Source: Nitrospiraceae bacterium
Lineage (GTDB): Bacteria; Nitrospirota; Nitrospiria; Nitrospirales; Nitrospiraceae
DNA: 64,000 nucleotides
Assembly: GCA_009692155.1 (NCBI GenBank)
Contig: SHZW01000008.1
Coordinates: 27,819-91,818, forward strand
Direction of reading: 5' to 3'
How positions within the stretch are numbered: the stretch's first letter is position 1; every line of letters begins with the position of its first letter. A program made the position numbers and the translations under genes. The notes below the pieces were generated by a model that saw nothing but the letters and a program-made list of their open reading frames with translations, was not told the origin of the DNA and searched no databases. Of the stretch, positions 32,151-40,198 are shown piece after piece.

Positions 32151-33789
32151 GGGGCTCGAAGATCGGGTCCGCGTCCAGTACGATTTTCAGCGACTCGTGG
32201 CTCAGCAGGTATTTCCACGAATCCGGCGAGGCGCCCGGCAGGGCCAGATAGAGCGCCTTCGCTTCCGTCAGCCGTTCAAAAATCAGCCTGTTGTCCCGCT
32301 TGGGCATGAAGAGCTGGCTGTACGCCATCGTGTAGGTCGCGACGAACTTGTCGAGCGGCGTGTCGGTCAGTTGAAAAGCCTCCTCCGCTTCCTTGTACGC
32401 CTGCAGGATCCCCGGATCTTCGAACGTGCGGTTCCACGCCACCTTCGCAATCCGGGACCAGGCCAGTTCGTTCAGCACGCGAGCCCGCACGGCGGCCCGC
32501 TGCGCCGGAACCTCCTTCAAGAGTGTTTCGTGCATGGCGATGGCGGCCAGCTGGTCCATGTTCCACCGGTAGGCGTTGCCGAGGTGCAGCCGGTTCTCGA
32601 GATCCTGCGGGCGGACTTTTTCCAGCTGCCGCATCGCCGGGATCATGCGGTAGAGAAAATCGGCGGCGGTGGGCTGCGAGAGCCCGCCCATCTCCATGCC
32701 GAGCACCAGGTCCCATCGCGTCGTCTGGGCGTAGGTGTTCCAGTAGAGTTCGTTGAAGACCATCGCCAGCGTCGGCTCGCTCACCGCGACCGTGTGCGTG
32801 TTGGCGGCGACGCGCAGAAGCGCCTGGTAGAGATCGCGGCTTAACAGGGTGAGCGCCTCGACCTGCGAAGGATCGATGATCAGCACGCGGTTGAGCATGC
32901 CCACGCGATCGCGGATTTCCGGAAACTGCGCGGCCCGGCCCACCGCTGCGATCAGCACGCCGGGCGCATCGTCCGGCATCCACCAGCGGGAGGAGTCCGG
33001 TTCGTACCCGCCGGCTTCGGCCGTGAAGGGGATTGCCTGCGTCGTATCCGAGGCGTCCTTGACCGGGAGATTCAGTACCGCCTGGTCGGCCGGAAAGCCC
33101 AGCTTCTTCAAGCCTGACAGGACAATCCATTTCACCGTGACGGCCTTGAGCGCCCGGCGCTGCAGGCGCTTCGTGGTGTTCGTCCATTTATAGGAGCCCG
33201 GCGCGTAGGCCGCCGGCGAGGACAGGGGATCTTTGTAGCCGACCGACAGCCGCACCAACGTGGCCGGCGCTGTCACGACCGGGCCGTTCTCCGTCAGGCG
33301 GAACGATGCAGAATGAATCGGCGTGCTGTTCAGAAGGTCGACGGCGAGGCCGCCTGCCGGCGGCGAGGCGCCGAGCGTATCCATGACGAAAAGCGACGGC
33401 GGATAGCGCGTGAGATTTTCTCCGAGCACGACCAGAGAGCCTTTTCCAGGCCAGAGCGTATCGACGCCCTGATCCGTCTGTTGGATGACCGCCGCGTGAA
33501 CCTTGGCGATCGGTTCCCAGCAGGCGCTGTAGAGCGGATCCGTATCGGGAGGGAAGGCGCGGCCCGCCGCCGGTCCGTCGGCGAGGCGGTAGGCGCAGGC
33601 GAAGTCCAGTTTCCCGGCGGCCACCTTGTCGCCGGCTGCCATCGCGGTGACGTACCTCTGCACGGTTTCCACGGATGCGGATGTCTTCGGCGGCGCGGTT
33701 TTCTTCGAAACCGTGGCGGCATCGGCCGGGCCGGGCCAGAACCCCAGCGTCACCAGCAACACCCACAGCATACCGACCTTGCGATTCAT
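32131..33789 (-). CDS. Exported hypothetical protein, 552 aa
   Basis: A signal peptide (MNRKVGMLWVLLVTLGFWPG, cut near ADAATV) is followed by a Lys/Thr/Pro linker, a helical N-domain (VETVQRYVTAMAAGDKVAAGKLDFACAYRL), a beta-rich middle (SLVVLGENLTRYPPSLFVMDTLG, FRLTENGPVVTAPATLVRLSVGYKDP) and a helical C-terminal half that looks like TPR/SEL1 superhelix (MHETLLKEVPAQRAAVRARVLNELAWSRIAKVAW, KEAEEAFQLTDTPLDKFVATYTMAYSQ). I do not recognise the family. ATG 33789 is preferred over the longer frame from 33834 since it starts the signal peptide. Its final residues (LLANSQ) are coded inside a word-repeat element. Confidence 0.75.
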   Translation of the reverse strand: MNRKVGMLWVLLVTLGFWPGPADAATVSKKTAPPKTSASVETVQRYVTAMAAGDKVAAGKLDFACAYRLADGPAAGRAFPPDTDPLYSACWEPIAKVHAAVIQQTDQGVDTLWPGKGSLVVLGENLTRYPPSLFVMDTLGASPPAGGLAVDLLNSTPIHSASFRLTENGPVVTAPATLVRLSVGYKDPLSSPAAYAPGSYKWTNTTKRLQRRALKAVTVKWIVLSGLKKLGFPADQAVLNLPVKDASDTTQAIPFTAEAGGYEPDSSRWWMPDDAPGVLIAAVGRAAQFPEIRDRVGMLNRVLIIDPSQVEALTLLSRDLYQALLRVAANTHTVAVSEPTLAMVFNELYWNTYAQTTRWDLVLGMEMGGLSQPTAADFLYRMIPAMRQLEKVRPQDLENRLHLGNAYRWNMDQLAAIAMHETLLKEVPAQRAAVRARVLNELAWSRIAKVAWNRTFEDPGILQAYKEAEEAFQLTDTPLDKFVATYTMAYSQLFMPKRDNRLIFERLTEAKALYLALPGASPDSWKYLLSHESLKIVLDADPIFEPLLANSQ

Positions 33790-33852
33790 GCAATCATGTG
33801 CTCCACATGGATAAAGGAGCCGGCACTGTACCATGCCAACCGAGGACGGTGA

Positions 33853-33985
33853 AAGAGTCAGAAAGTCCGAAAGTCATAAAGTCTTCAAGTCAAACGTCCG
33901 AAAGTCTCCGGTCCAAAGTCCTTGCACCCGACCAGACTTTATGACGAGCCACCTGACATGACGACTTGATAGACTTTGGATGTCC
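33853..33985. repeat. Word-repeat hairpin, AAGTC/GACTT family, copy 3
   Basis: GTCATAAAGTCT at 33873-33884 is perfectly complementary to AGACTTTATGAC at 33934-33945. Around the arms are more than six further AAAGTC or GACTT units. It occupies the gap between the 552 aa protein gene and the cupredoxin gene. Confidence 0.9.
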
Positions 33986-34024
33986 GTATTGTGTTGGATT
34001 CGGCGACAGAGGCCGGAAGTCTGC

Positions 34025-34480
34025 TCATTCGACGACGAGCGTCCCGCGCATCTCGTGTCCCGGCATGTCGCAGATGAAGGGATAGCGGCCCGGCTGCTCG
34101 AGGGTAAAGCGCAACTCGGCCATGCCGTCGCCAGGGATGATCACCTTCCGGAAGCCCTGCTCGCCGAATTCCGGCGCGCCATTTCCTTCGACGCTCAGAC
34201 TGATGCCGTTGAACAGGGTGCCCGGCATGAAGACGTGCAATTCGGCATCCTGATTCTTGAAGACCAGTTTGGTTTTTCGTCCCGCATGCACCCGGACCGT
34301 CGAAGGCATGAATTTGCGATCCCGGATGCGCACGAGTACTTCTTCCTCGAGAACCAGATCGTTTGCCGACAAGGCCTGGGCGGGATCAGCCGGAACGGAT
34401 GGTTCGGCCGACACGCGTCCTGGCCACACGAGGGCGGTGACGATCAGAAGACCTGTGATAAACAGCGCGGGTCGCATCAT
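34025..34480 (-). CDS. Periplasmic cupredoxin-like copper protein
   Basis: A 151 aa protein with signal peptide (ALFITGLLIVTALVWPGRVSA). The cupredoxin domain carries the type 1 copper ligands: a His in DAELHVFMPG near residue 82 and the C-x2-P-x-H-x3-M cluster in FICDMPGHEMRG (Cys137, His142, Met145). NQDAELHVF and GMAELRFTLEQPGRYPFICD are typical. It may pass electrons to the two peroxidases encoded upstream in the same direction; this is inference from position. ATG 34480 has AGGA five bases upstream. Confidence 0.88.
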   Translation of the reverse strand: MMRPALFITGLLIVTALVWPGRVSAEPSVPADPAQALSANDLVLEEEVLVRIRDRKFMPSTVRVHAGRKTKLVFKNQDAELHVFMPGTLFNGISLSVEGNGAPEFGEQGFRKVIIPGDGMAELRFTLEQPGRYPFICDMPGHEMRGTLVVE

Positions 34481-34509
34481 GATTCCTGCATCATTTGAGA
34501 GAATGTAAG

Positions 34510-34788
34510 CTAGACACGGGAAGTGGCTGAGAGGATTTCTTTCCGCAGCTTCGTTTTGTCCGACGCCGTGAGGCGTGCGACGTCGGCTTTCTTGCAGAGA
34601 TTGATGGTGCGCTTGAGCGTATGGACGAACACTTCGCATTTCGGACACAGGCCGAGATGCTTGCGGATTTCCCGGCACACCGACTTTGGAAGATCGTTGT
34701 CCAGATACTCGGAGAGTGTCCGTAGAATTTTCCGGCATTGGGCTTTGGAATGCCGGGCCGTCCGGGTCGTGCGTCGCCTGGTGCTCAT
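34510..34788 (-). CDS. Zinc-finger (zf-HC2 type) anti-sigma-factor-like protein
   Basis: A 92 aa protein with a central H-x3-C-x2-C motif (KHLGLCPKCEVF) preceded by CREIRK, as in ZAS-domain anti-sigma factors that hold ECF sigma factors through a zinc-bound helix bundle. It lacks a membrane segment, so it would be a soluble anti-sigma. The gene starts 40 bases after the ECF sigma gene, the standard cognate arrangement. Cys in the zinc site could sense oxidants, which suits the peroxide cluster, but this is inference. Confidence 0.78.
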   Translation of the reverse strand: MSTRRRTTRTARHSKAQCRKILRTLSEYLDNDLPKSVCREIRKHLGLCPKCEVFVHTLKRTINLCKKADVARLTASDKTKLRKEILSATSRV

Positions 34789-34828
34789 CGTTCCTCTGCC
34801 TTCATTCAACCACTCATGTCCGATGAAT

Positions 34829-35479
34829 TCAATCCTCAGCGATCGCGCGTCTGCCGCCCAAGGCGGCGAGACCTCGCGCCTGCGTCGACGCCTCGCGGCG
34901 CGTGGACGCGGGCTGTCCGCCGAGTTCGTGCCGGACGAACAGCCGGGCCCGATGCAGCCGCGATTTGACCGCCCGTTCGGTCAGTCCCATCACGGCGCCG
35001 ACTTCCCTGGCCGAGAGCCCTTCCATGTCCCGGAGCACCAGGACCATCCGGTATTTTTTGGGCAGTTGATGCACGGCGGCGAAGAGGCTGCGGCGAAGTT
35101 CCTTGTACTCCAGGCGTTCCTGGGGCGACAAATCATCGCCGGGGATTTGCAGCGGCATGTCGCCGCCCGACGTGGGAATCAGCGCGTCGAGCGAGAGCTC
35201 GCGTTCCGGCTCTCCCTTGCGCTTGCGGCGCATGCGCTGGCAGGCGTGGGCGGCGATGGTGTAGAGCCAGGTCGAGACGCTGGACTCGCCGCGGAAGTCC
35301 TTCAAGCTTCGGTAGGCGCTGAGGAAGGTTTCCTGGACCAGATCCTTGGCGTCTTCCGGCGATCCGCAGAGCCGCTGGGCGAACCGGTACATCCAGTCCA
35401 CGTGGTCGCGGTACAGCCGGTCGAACGCGGCGACCGATCGGCCGTCGGCCGCCGCGCCGTCTCGCGCGGGTTTCTTCAC
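34829..35479 (-). CDS. ECF-type RNA polymerase sigma factor
   Basis: A 216 aa sigma-70 family protein. Region 2 is FDRLYRDHVDWMYRFAQRLCG, SPEDAKDLVQETFLSAYRSL, and STWLYTIAAHACQRMRRK; region 4 is LPKKYRMVLVLRDMEGLSAREVGAVMGLTERAVKSRLHRARLFVR with the helix-turn-helix. The last 25 residues (PASTRREASTQARGL) are an unusual Arg/Ala-rich tail. The GTG start at 35479 overlaps the stop of the upstream peroxidase gene (GTGA), so it is translationally coupled to it. Confidence 0.92.
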   Translation of the reverse strand: MKKPARDGAAADGRSVAAFDRLYRDHVDWMYRFAQRLCGSPEDAKDLVQETFLSAYRSLKDFRGESSVSTWLYTIAAHACQRMRRKRKGEPERELSLDALIPTSGGDMPLQIPGDDLSPQERLEYKELRRSLFAAVHQLPKKYRMVLVLRDMEGLSAREVGAVMGLTERAVKSRLHRARLFVRHELGGQPASTRREASTQARGLAALGGRRAIAED

Positions 35480-36543
35480 GGTAATTTTGGCATGACGAAC
35501 TTGATGGGTTCGCCACTCAAGGCTTTCAGGAACTCGATCAGATCGGTTTTCTCTCCCTTGCTCAAGCCCTGCTTTTTGATCAGCGGGCTGAGATTGGAAT
35601 TGGCGCCTCCGCCTTCATCCAGGAAATCCACCGTGGCTTCGAGCGTCGCAAACGCGCCGTCGTGCATGTAGGGCGCCGTCTCGGCGATGCTGCGTAACGT
35701 CGGCGTTTTTAACGCGCCCTTGTCGCGCTCGTCGCGTGTGACGTTATACCGGCCGAGATCTTCCTTCAGCGGACCGACCTGCGGAACACCGAGGTTGTGA
35801 AACTGGTTGTCCGTGAAGTTGGGGCCGTTGTGGCAGAGCAGGCAGCGGCCCTTGCCCTTGAACACCGCCATGCCCCGGATGGCCGATTCGGTCATGGCCC
35901 GTTTGTTGCCCGTGACATATTTGTCGAAATCGGAATCGGTCGAGATGACCGTTCGCTCGTAGGCCGCAATCGCCTCGGCGAGACCCTGCAAATTGACATC
36001 GGTTCCGAAAACGGCCTGGAATTGTTCACGGTAGCCCTTGATTTTGCTCAGCTTGGCCACCACGTTTTCGTGCGTTTCGCCCATCTCGATCGGATTGTGG
36101 ATGGGGCCGATGGCTTGCTCTTCCAGCGACGCCGCGCGCCCGTCCCAGAATTGCACGTGGTTGAAACCGGTATTGTAGACCGTGGGCGACTGCCGGCCGC
36201 CGACGCCCCCGCCGATGCCGATCGAAGTCTGCCGAGGGTCGGCGAAGCCCGTGCCCGGATTGTGGCAGAACGCGCAGGAGATCGCGCCGCTTTTGGACAG
36301 CCGACCGTCAAAATAAAGCTGCTTCCCAAGGTCGACCTTGGCCTTGTAGTTGAGGTTTGTCGGAGGCATCGGCACGCTCGTCGGCAGGGGACCAATGTCG
36401 GGCACCGCCGTGCCGTCCACAACCACCGGGTCAGATGCCAACAACGCCGGCCGCTGACCCAGCGCGATGGCCGCCACGATCAGCAACCCGAACAGACCGA
36501 CCAACCACGTACGACTCCCATCCATCAGCCGTCTCTGCCGCAT
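35476..36543 (-). CDS. Di-haem cytochrome c peroxidase 1
   Basis: A periplasmic bacterial cytochrome c peroxidase/MauG homologue that reduces hydrogen peroxide with electrons from a small carrier. A signal anchor (WLVGLFGLLIVAAIALG) precedes two c-type haem motifs: CAFCH (residues 90-94) and CLLCH (near 245). Conserved GRQSPTVYNTGFNHVQFWDGRAASLEEQA and TPTLRSIAETAPYMHDGAFATLEATVDF are family signatures. At 355 aa its length is normal. ATG 36543 has a strong ribosome binding site (AAGGAG, six bases upstream), deciding against the longer frame to 36570. Confidence 0.93.
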   Translation of the reverse strand: MRQRRLMDGSRTWLVGLFGLLIVAAIALGQRPALLASDPVVVDGTAVPDIGPLPTSVPMPPTNLNYKAKVDLGKQLYFDGRLSKSGAISCAFCHNPGTGFADPRQTSIGIGGGVGGRQSPTVYNTGFNHVQFWDGRAASLEEQAIGPIHNPIEMGETHENVVAKLSKIKGYREQFQAVFGTDVNLQGLAEAIAAYERTVISTDSDFDKYVTGNKRAMTESAIRGMAVFKGKGRCLLCHNGPNFTDNQFHNLGVPQVGPLKEDLGRYNVTRDERDKGALKTPTLRSIAETAPYMHDGAFATLEATVDFLDEGGGANSNLSPLIKKQGLSKGEKTDLIEFLKALSGEPIKFVMPKLP

Positions 36544-36579
36544 AGACTTCTCCTTTCTCTCCTCCCGCAATCGGTCGTC

Positions 36580-37668
36580 TTACCGTGGGAAGGACGTCGG
36601 GGCCTTGACCTGTTGCCATCCTTCTCCGTTCAGCGTGCGGAGAAATTCCACGAGATCGCGCTTTTCCTCGTCCGTGAGATCGAGGGGAAGAATCAATTCA
36701 TCCTGATGAGGATTTTTGACGCCGGCCTGATTGTAAAAGTTCACGACTTCTTCGAGGGTCTTGAAACGCCCGTCGTGCATGTAGGGCGCGCTCCGGGCAA
36801 TCTCGCGCAGGGTCGGCGTCTTGAATGCACCGATGTCGGCGGAATTCTTGGTCACCATGTAGCGGCCCAGATCCACCGTGTTGGTATCCCAGCCGATGCC
36901 CAGGTTGTGGAACTTCTCATCGGTAAAATTGAACCCGGAATGGCATTTGGTGCAGCGTGCCTTTTCCCGGAACAGGATCAGGCCTTTCTGCGCCGCCGTC
37001 GGGATGGCTTTCTCATCCCCCCCCTGATCGAAGCGGTCTGCCGGGCTGTTTCCGGAGAGGACCGTCCGCTGGAAGCTGGCGATCGCCTTCCCCACGCCGT
37101 CAATCGTGATCTCCTCGCCGAAGACCTCCTTGAACAGCTTCCGGTAGCCCGTGATTTTCTTCATCTTCGCGATCATCTCGTCATGATTCGCGAAGCCATG
37201 CTCGATGGGATTGGCGAACGGTCCGACCGACTGTTCTTCCAGTGTCGCCGCCCGGCCATCCCAGAACTGGCCCTTGCTGAACACCCGGTTGAACGAGGCC
37301 GGCGCGCTGCGCCCGCCCTTTTGCCCCCGGATGCCAGCCGACACGCGCTGGCCGTCAGTAAACGCGAATTTCGCGAGGTGGCAGCTCGCGCAGGCGATGG
37401 TGTTGTCCTTCGACAGCCGCTTATCGAAAAACAGCAGCCTTCCCAACTCGACTTTGTCCTTCGTCAGGGGATTGTCGGCCGGAATAACTGCGCTGTCTCC
37501 ATCCAGGCCGAACGGAACCTGCAACTTGTATTCTCCCTGAACGGACTGTGCGACTGCGCCGTTCTTGGAGTCGGCCGCATTCGACGGGGTTGCGCCCTCC
37601 AAGCCGAGTAGCACCATGGCACCGAGGAACATCAACGGAATGAACAGTACGGCCTGCATCCTTCTCAT
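36580..37668 (-). CDS. Di-haem cytochrome c peroxidase 2
   Basis: A paralogue of the neighbouring peroxidase, 362 aa. Signal peptide: VLFIPLMFLGAMVLLGLEG. Haem motifs are CASCH (93-97) and CTKCH (near 240). GGRSAPASFNRVFSKGQFWDGRAATLEEQSVGPFANPIEH and TPTLREIARSAPYMHDGRFKTLEEVVNFYNQAG align with peroxidase 1. It follows the PerR-like gene by 34 bases and precedes peroxidase 1 by 36, so all three are probably co-transcribed. A GGAG ribosome binding site precedes ATG 37668. Confidence 0.93.
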   Translation of the reverse strand: MRRMQAVLFIPLMFLGAMVLLGLEGATPSNAADSKNGAVAQSVQGEYKLQVPFGLDGDSAVIPADNPLTKDKVELGRLLFFDKRLSKDNTIACASCHLAKFAFTDGQRVSAGIRGQKGGRSAPASFNRVFSKGQFWDGRAATLEEQSVGPFANPIEHGFANHDEMIAKMKKITGYRKLFKEVFGEEITIDGVGKAIASFQRTVLSGNSPADRFDQGGDEKAIPTAAQKGLILFREKARCTKCHSGFNFTDEKFHNLGIGWDTNTVDLGRYMVTKNSADIGAFKTPTLREIARSAPYMHDGRFKTLEEVVNFYNQAGVKNPHQDELILPLDLTDEEKRDLVEFLRTLNGEGWQQVKAPTSFPR

Positions 37669-37702
37669 GATCGCTCTCCTTTCATCTTCATCTGTCTGCT
37701 AA

Positions 37703-38107
37703 TCAGCGGCATCGCTTGCATCGTCCTTCCATGACCACGCGGACTTCTTCGACGTGATAGCCCCTTGCATGCTCGCTCACATGCTTTGCGGTGAGAATGT
37801 CGTAGGGCACGTCCTCGATCCGGCCGCAGCGCACGCATTTGAAATGATGATGCCGGGACACGTTCGAATCCACCCGCGTCTTGTCCTGCTGCACCAGCAC
37901 TTCCTGGAGCATTCCGGCGCGAGTCAGCGTCTTGACGGTGTTGTAGACCGTCGCGCGTGAGATGTAGGGGAATCGCTTCTTGACCCGTTTGTAGATGGTA
38001 TCCACGGACGGATGATCGGTGTTGCCGTGGAGAAATTCCATCACGGCTGTCCGTTGCGCCGTGACGGCAAGGTCGTTCGCCTTCAGCATGGTGGACATCG
38101 TCTTCAT
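37703..38107 (-). CDS. perR: Fur-family repressor, PerR-like
   Basis: A 134 aa metal-dependent repressor. The winged helix (VTAQRTAVMEFLHGN, FPYISRATVYNTVKTL) is followed by the dimerisation domain with SRHHHFKCVRCGRIEDV and a second Cys pair in MEGRCKRCR: C91-x2-C94 and C130-x2-C133 form the structural zinc site of PerR. His residues near 86-88 supply part of the regulatory site whose iron-catalysed oxidation inactivates PerR. The downstream peroxidases and the operator upstream of the gene support PerR rather than Fur. The promoter leaves little or no leader before ATG 38107; ATG 38098 (MSTML) is an alternative start. Confidence 0.87.
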   Translation of the reverse strand: MKTMSTMLKANDLAVTAQRTAVMEFLHGNTDHPSVDTIYKRVKKRFPYISRATVYNTVKTLTRAGMLQEVLVQQDKTRVDSNVSRHHHFKCVRCGRIEDVPYDILTAKHVSEHARGYHVEEVRVVMEGRCKRCR

Positions 38108-38112
38108 ATGGA

Positions 38113-38135
38113 TTAGAATAGTTCTAAACTTAGAA
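38113..38135. promoter_or_regulatory. PerR-type operator (overlapping inverted repeats)
   Basis: TTAGAATAGTTCTAA at 38113-38127 is an inverted repeat (TTAGAA, 3 nt, TTCTAA), close to the PerR box pattern TTATAATNATTATAA. Its right arm forms a second inverted repeat with TTAGAA at 38130-38135. The sites cover the -10 box and spacer of the perR promoter. Confidence 0.75.
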
Positions 38136-38143
38136 TAAGTCAA
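38115..38143 (-). promoter_or_regulatory. Sigma-70-type promoter of the perR-peroxidase cluster
   Basis: Read on the minus strand: TTGACT (38143-38138), a 17 bp spacer, TATTCT (38120-38115). The distance from the -10 box to ATG 38107 is seven bases, so transcription would begin at or next to the start codon (leaderless, or start at the internal ATG 38098). Confidence 0.7.
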
Positions 38144-38184
38144 TAGTATTAACAGGATTCCCAGGACCGTCCGAAGCCGGCCGG

Positions 38185-39504
38185 CTACTTCCTTCTGACC
38201 AGGATGCGGAGGGGGGTTCCGGGAAACTCGAAGCTCTCCCGGAGACGGTTTTCCAGCAGCTTCTGATAGTTGGTCGTGACGTTTTCCGGGTGGCCGACAA
38301 AGAGCGCGAAGGCCGGAGGCCTGGCGGCCACCTGCGTGATATAGGCGGACAGGGTCGCTTTGCCGGGCCTCCCCTTGCGGACCGGCAGCGGGTGGATCAC
38401 GAGCAGTTCCTGGAGAAACTTGTTCAGCTTGCCGGTCGGGATGCGTCCCATGAACGAGGCCGCCACGCGGTCGAGCAGGGGGAATATCTGCGCGACGGAA
38501 TCCGGTTTCAGCGCGGAGCCGAAATGAACCGGCGCCCAGGGCACAAAGGGGAGCCGCCGCCGGAGTTCCTGCGTATACCGGTCGCGGGCGCCGGCCTCGC
38601 CGGAACGGAGATCCCATTTGTTGACGAGCAGCACGCAGGCCCGGCCTTGCTTGAGCACGAGGCCGATGATTTTCGTGTCCTGCTCGGTGATGCCCTCGAC
38701 ACCATCGAGCACCAGCACGGCCACGTCCGAGCGGCCCATCGCGCGCATGGCCCGGGCGACGCTGTAGCCTTCGATGCCGCGCTCGACCCGTCCGCGCCGA
38801 CGGATGCCGGCGGTGTCCGTGAACAGGTAACGGCGTCCCTGGTAGGTCACCAGCGTATCGACGGCATCGCGCGTCGTGCCCGGCACGTCGCTCACCACCA
38901 TCCGCTCCTGACCGAAGAGCGTGTTGACGAGCGTGGACTTGCCGACATTCGGCCGGCCGACGACCGCGATGCGCGGAATCTCGGATTCGGCGGTGTCTTC
39001 AGCCGGTTCCGGAAGGAGCGGCATGATGGCTTCGAGCAGCTCGTCCACGCCGAGCCCATGCTCGGCCGAGACGGGATGCAGCTGGTCGAATCCCAACCGG
39101 TAAAAATCGGCCAGCAGCGATTCCGTCTTCGGCGTATCGATCTTATTGATGGTCACGAACACCGGTTTTTTCGTTCCGCGCAGGAGCGTGACGATTTCTT
39201 CGTCCGCTGGCGTGAGGCCCGCGCGCCCATCCATGAGTAGAATCAGGATATCGGCTTCGGCGATGGCGATCTGCGACTGGCGCTTGATGAGCGCGAGCAT
39301 GCCCGCGGTCGCGGAAGGCTCGAGGCCGCCCGTGTCCACGAGGCGGAACGGCCGGCCGCAGTAATTCCCATCCGCATAGTGGCGGTCACGCGTGACGCCC
39401 GGCACGTCGTCCACGATGGCGGTCTTTGCGCCAAGGATGCGGTTGAAGAGCGTGGATTTGCCGACGTTGGGGCGTCCTATGATTGCGATCAACGGCGTGC
39501 TCAT
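38185..39504 (-). CDS. der: Ribosome-associated GTPase Der (EngA)
   Basis: A 439 aa double-GTPase required for 50S subunit maturation. The first G domain begins IAIIGRPNVGKSTLFNRILG, with DTGGLEPSA and NKID; the second has AVVGRPNVGKSTLVNTLFGQ, DTAGIRRRG and NKWDL. The C-terminal KH-like domain ends LRILVRRK. ATG 39504 gives the standard MSTPLIAIIGRPN start; the open frame continues to 39735 without homology, and an alternative ATG at 39534 cannot be excluded. Divergent from the caspase remnant region. Confidence 0.95.
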   Translation of the reverse strand: MSTPLIAIIGRPNVGKSTLFNRILGAKTAIVDDVPGVTRDRHYADGNYCGRPFRLVDTGGLEPSATAGMLALIKRQSQIAIAEADILILLMDGRAGLTPADEEIVTLLRGTKKPVFVTINKIDTPKTESLLADFYRLGFDQLHPVSAEHGLGVDELLEAIMPLLPEPAEDTAESEIPRIAVVGRPNVGKSTLVNTLFGQERMVVSDVPGTTRDAVDTLVTYQGRRYLFTDTAGIRRRGRVERGIEGYSVARAMRAMGRSDVAVLVLDGVEGITEQDTKIIGLVLKQGRACVLLVNKWDLRSGEAGARDRYTQELRRRLPFVPWAPVHFGSALKPDSVAQIFPLLDRVAASFMGRIPTGKLNKFLQELLVIHPLPVRKGRPGKATLSAYITQVAARPPAFALFVGHPENVTTNYQKLLENRLRESFEFPGTPLRILVRRK

Positions 39505-39642
39505 GGCGACGGACCGTAACACAGAAAACTTCATAAGGACAAGGAATGGGCTACCTGAGAGTGGCTTGCCATTTGAGGAACGATAACCTAGGATGAACTT
39601 CTCAATCCGTTGTCTCGAACTCCGTGACGAGGTGCGCCTTAT

Positions 39643-39846
39643 GTGGACACGCATGAAAATCTTGCTGGGCGTAGTCATGCTTGCAAGGATGGCAGCGTGG
39701 ATCTCTCCGAAGTCTTCGCCTACGTGAAGCCGCAAGTGGAGCGCACGGCACGACGGGACTTCAATAACGAGCAGACACCGCAGTTGCTGGGGAGCCCGGA
39801 ATTATTGGCCAAAGGCGTCCGACTCGTCGAGCGTCGCGAACGATAA
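39643..39846 (+). pseudogene. C-terminal remnant of a caspase-like (peptidase C14) protein
   Basis: The final 50 residues read KDGSVDLSEVFAYVKPQVER, then TARRDFNNEQTPQLLGSPEL, then LAKGVRLVERRER and stop. As I recall, this matches the end of bacterial caspase-domain proteins (GDGxITLSELFAYVKPQVERxARRxYNNEQTPQLLG...). The catalytic His and Cys regions are missing; the upstream 100 bases show no matching frame. So this is a decayed fragment. It lies in a stretch between der and a toxin-antitoxin pair. Confidence 0.55.
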
Positions 39847-39913
39847 TTCCCCCCCCCGCTCTTTTGGATCTCAATAGCCTCCGCCGGACGACAGCCCTTG
39901 TTTTAAAAATTTA

Positions 39914-39948
39914 CTTACCATATAGTAAGGAATAGTTATATAGTAAGG
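39914..39948. promoter_or_regulatory. Putative autoregulatory operator of the toxin-antitoxin pair
   Basis: TATAGTAAGG occurs twice in direct orientation (39921-39930 and 39939-39948, 18 bp apart), and the first copy also forms the palindrome CTTACCATATAGTAAG (39914-39929). AT-rich palindromes just upstream of the ribosome binding site (GGAGG at 39947-39951) are the usual binding sites for AbrB/MazE-type antitoxins. Confidence 0.65.
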
Positions 39949-39958
39949 AGGACTGTCC

Positions 39959-40198
39959 ATGCCGACCTCAACCGTGACCAGCAAGGGACAAACAACGATC
40001 CCGAAGGAAATTCGTGAGCATCTGCACCTGAAGCCCGGCGATCGCGTGGAATTCGTGACGGATGAAGATGGGCGTGTCGTCGTGCTTCCCGCCACGCTGG
40101 ATGCTGCCGAACTGGCCGGCATCCTGAAAGCTCCGTCCAAACCGGTGACGATCGAGGCGATGAATCAGGCGATTCGAAAGCGGGGAGGCCGCCGGTGA
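39959..40198 (+). CDS. vapB: AbrB/MazE/SpoVT-fold antitoxin (VapB-type)
   Basis: A 79 aa DNA-binding antitoxin. The swapped-hairpin AbrB fold is seen in STVTSKGQTTIPKEIREHLHLKPGDRVEFV at residues 4-33, with VVVLPA completing it. The C-terminal half (LAGILKAPSKPVTIEAMNQAIRKRG) would wrap the toxin. GGAGG gives a strong ribosome binding site. The stop codon overlaps the toxin GTG start (GTGA). Confidence 0.92.
   Translation: MPTSTVTSKGQTTIPKEIREHLHLKPGDRVEFVTDEDGRVVVLPATLDAAELAGILKAPSKPVTIEAMNQAIRKRGGRR

Larger units (their letters stand above)
39505..39958. other. Gene-poor spacer between der and the toxin-antitoxin pair
   Basis: This stretch holds no intact gene. Contents seen: the caspase-like remnant (39643-39846), a C9 run near 39848 and the AT-rich regulatory region of the antitoxin (39905-39950). 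It looks like a site of past insertion and loss. Confidence 0.6.

Noticed and set aside
37703..38617. Long form of the Fur-family protein (304 aa)
   Set aside because: The upstream 170 codons are antisense to der and lie upstream of a good promoter; the family is about 135 aa long.
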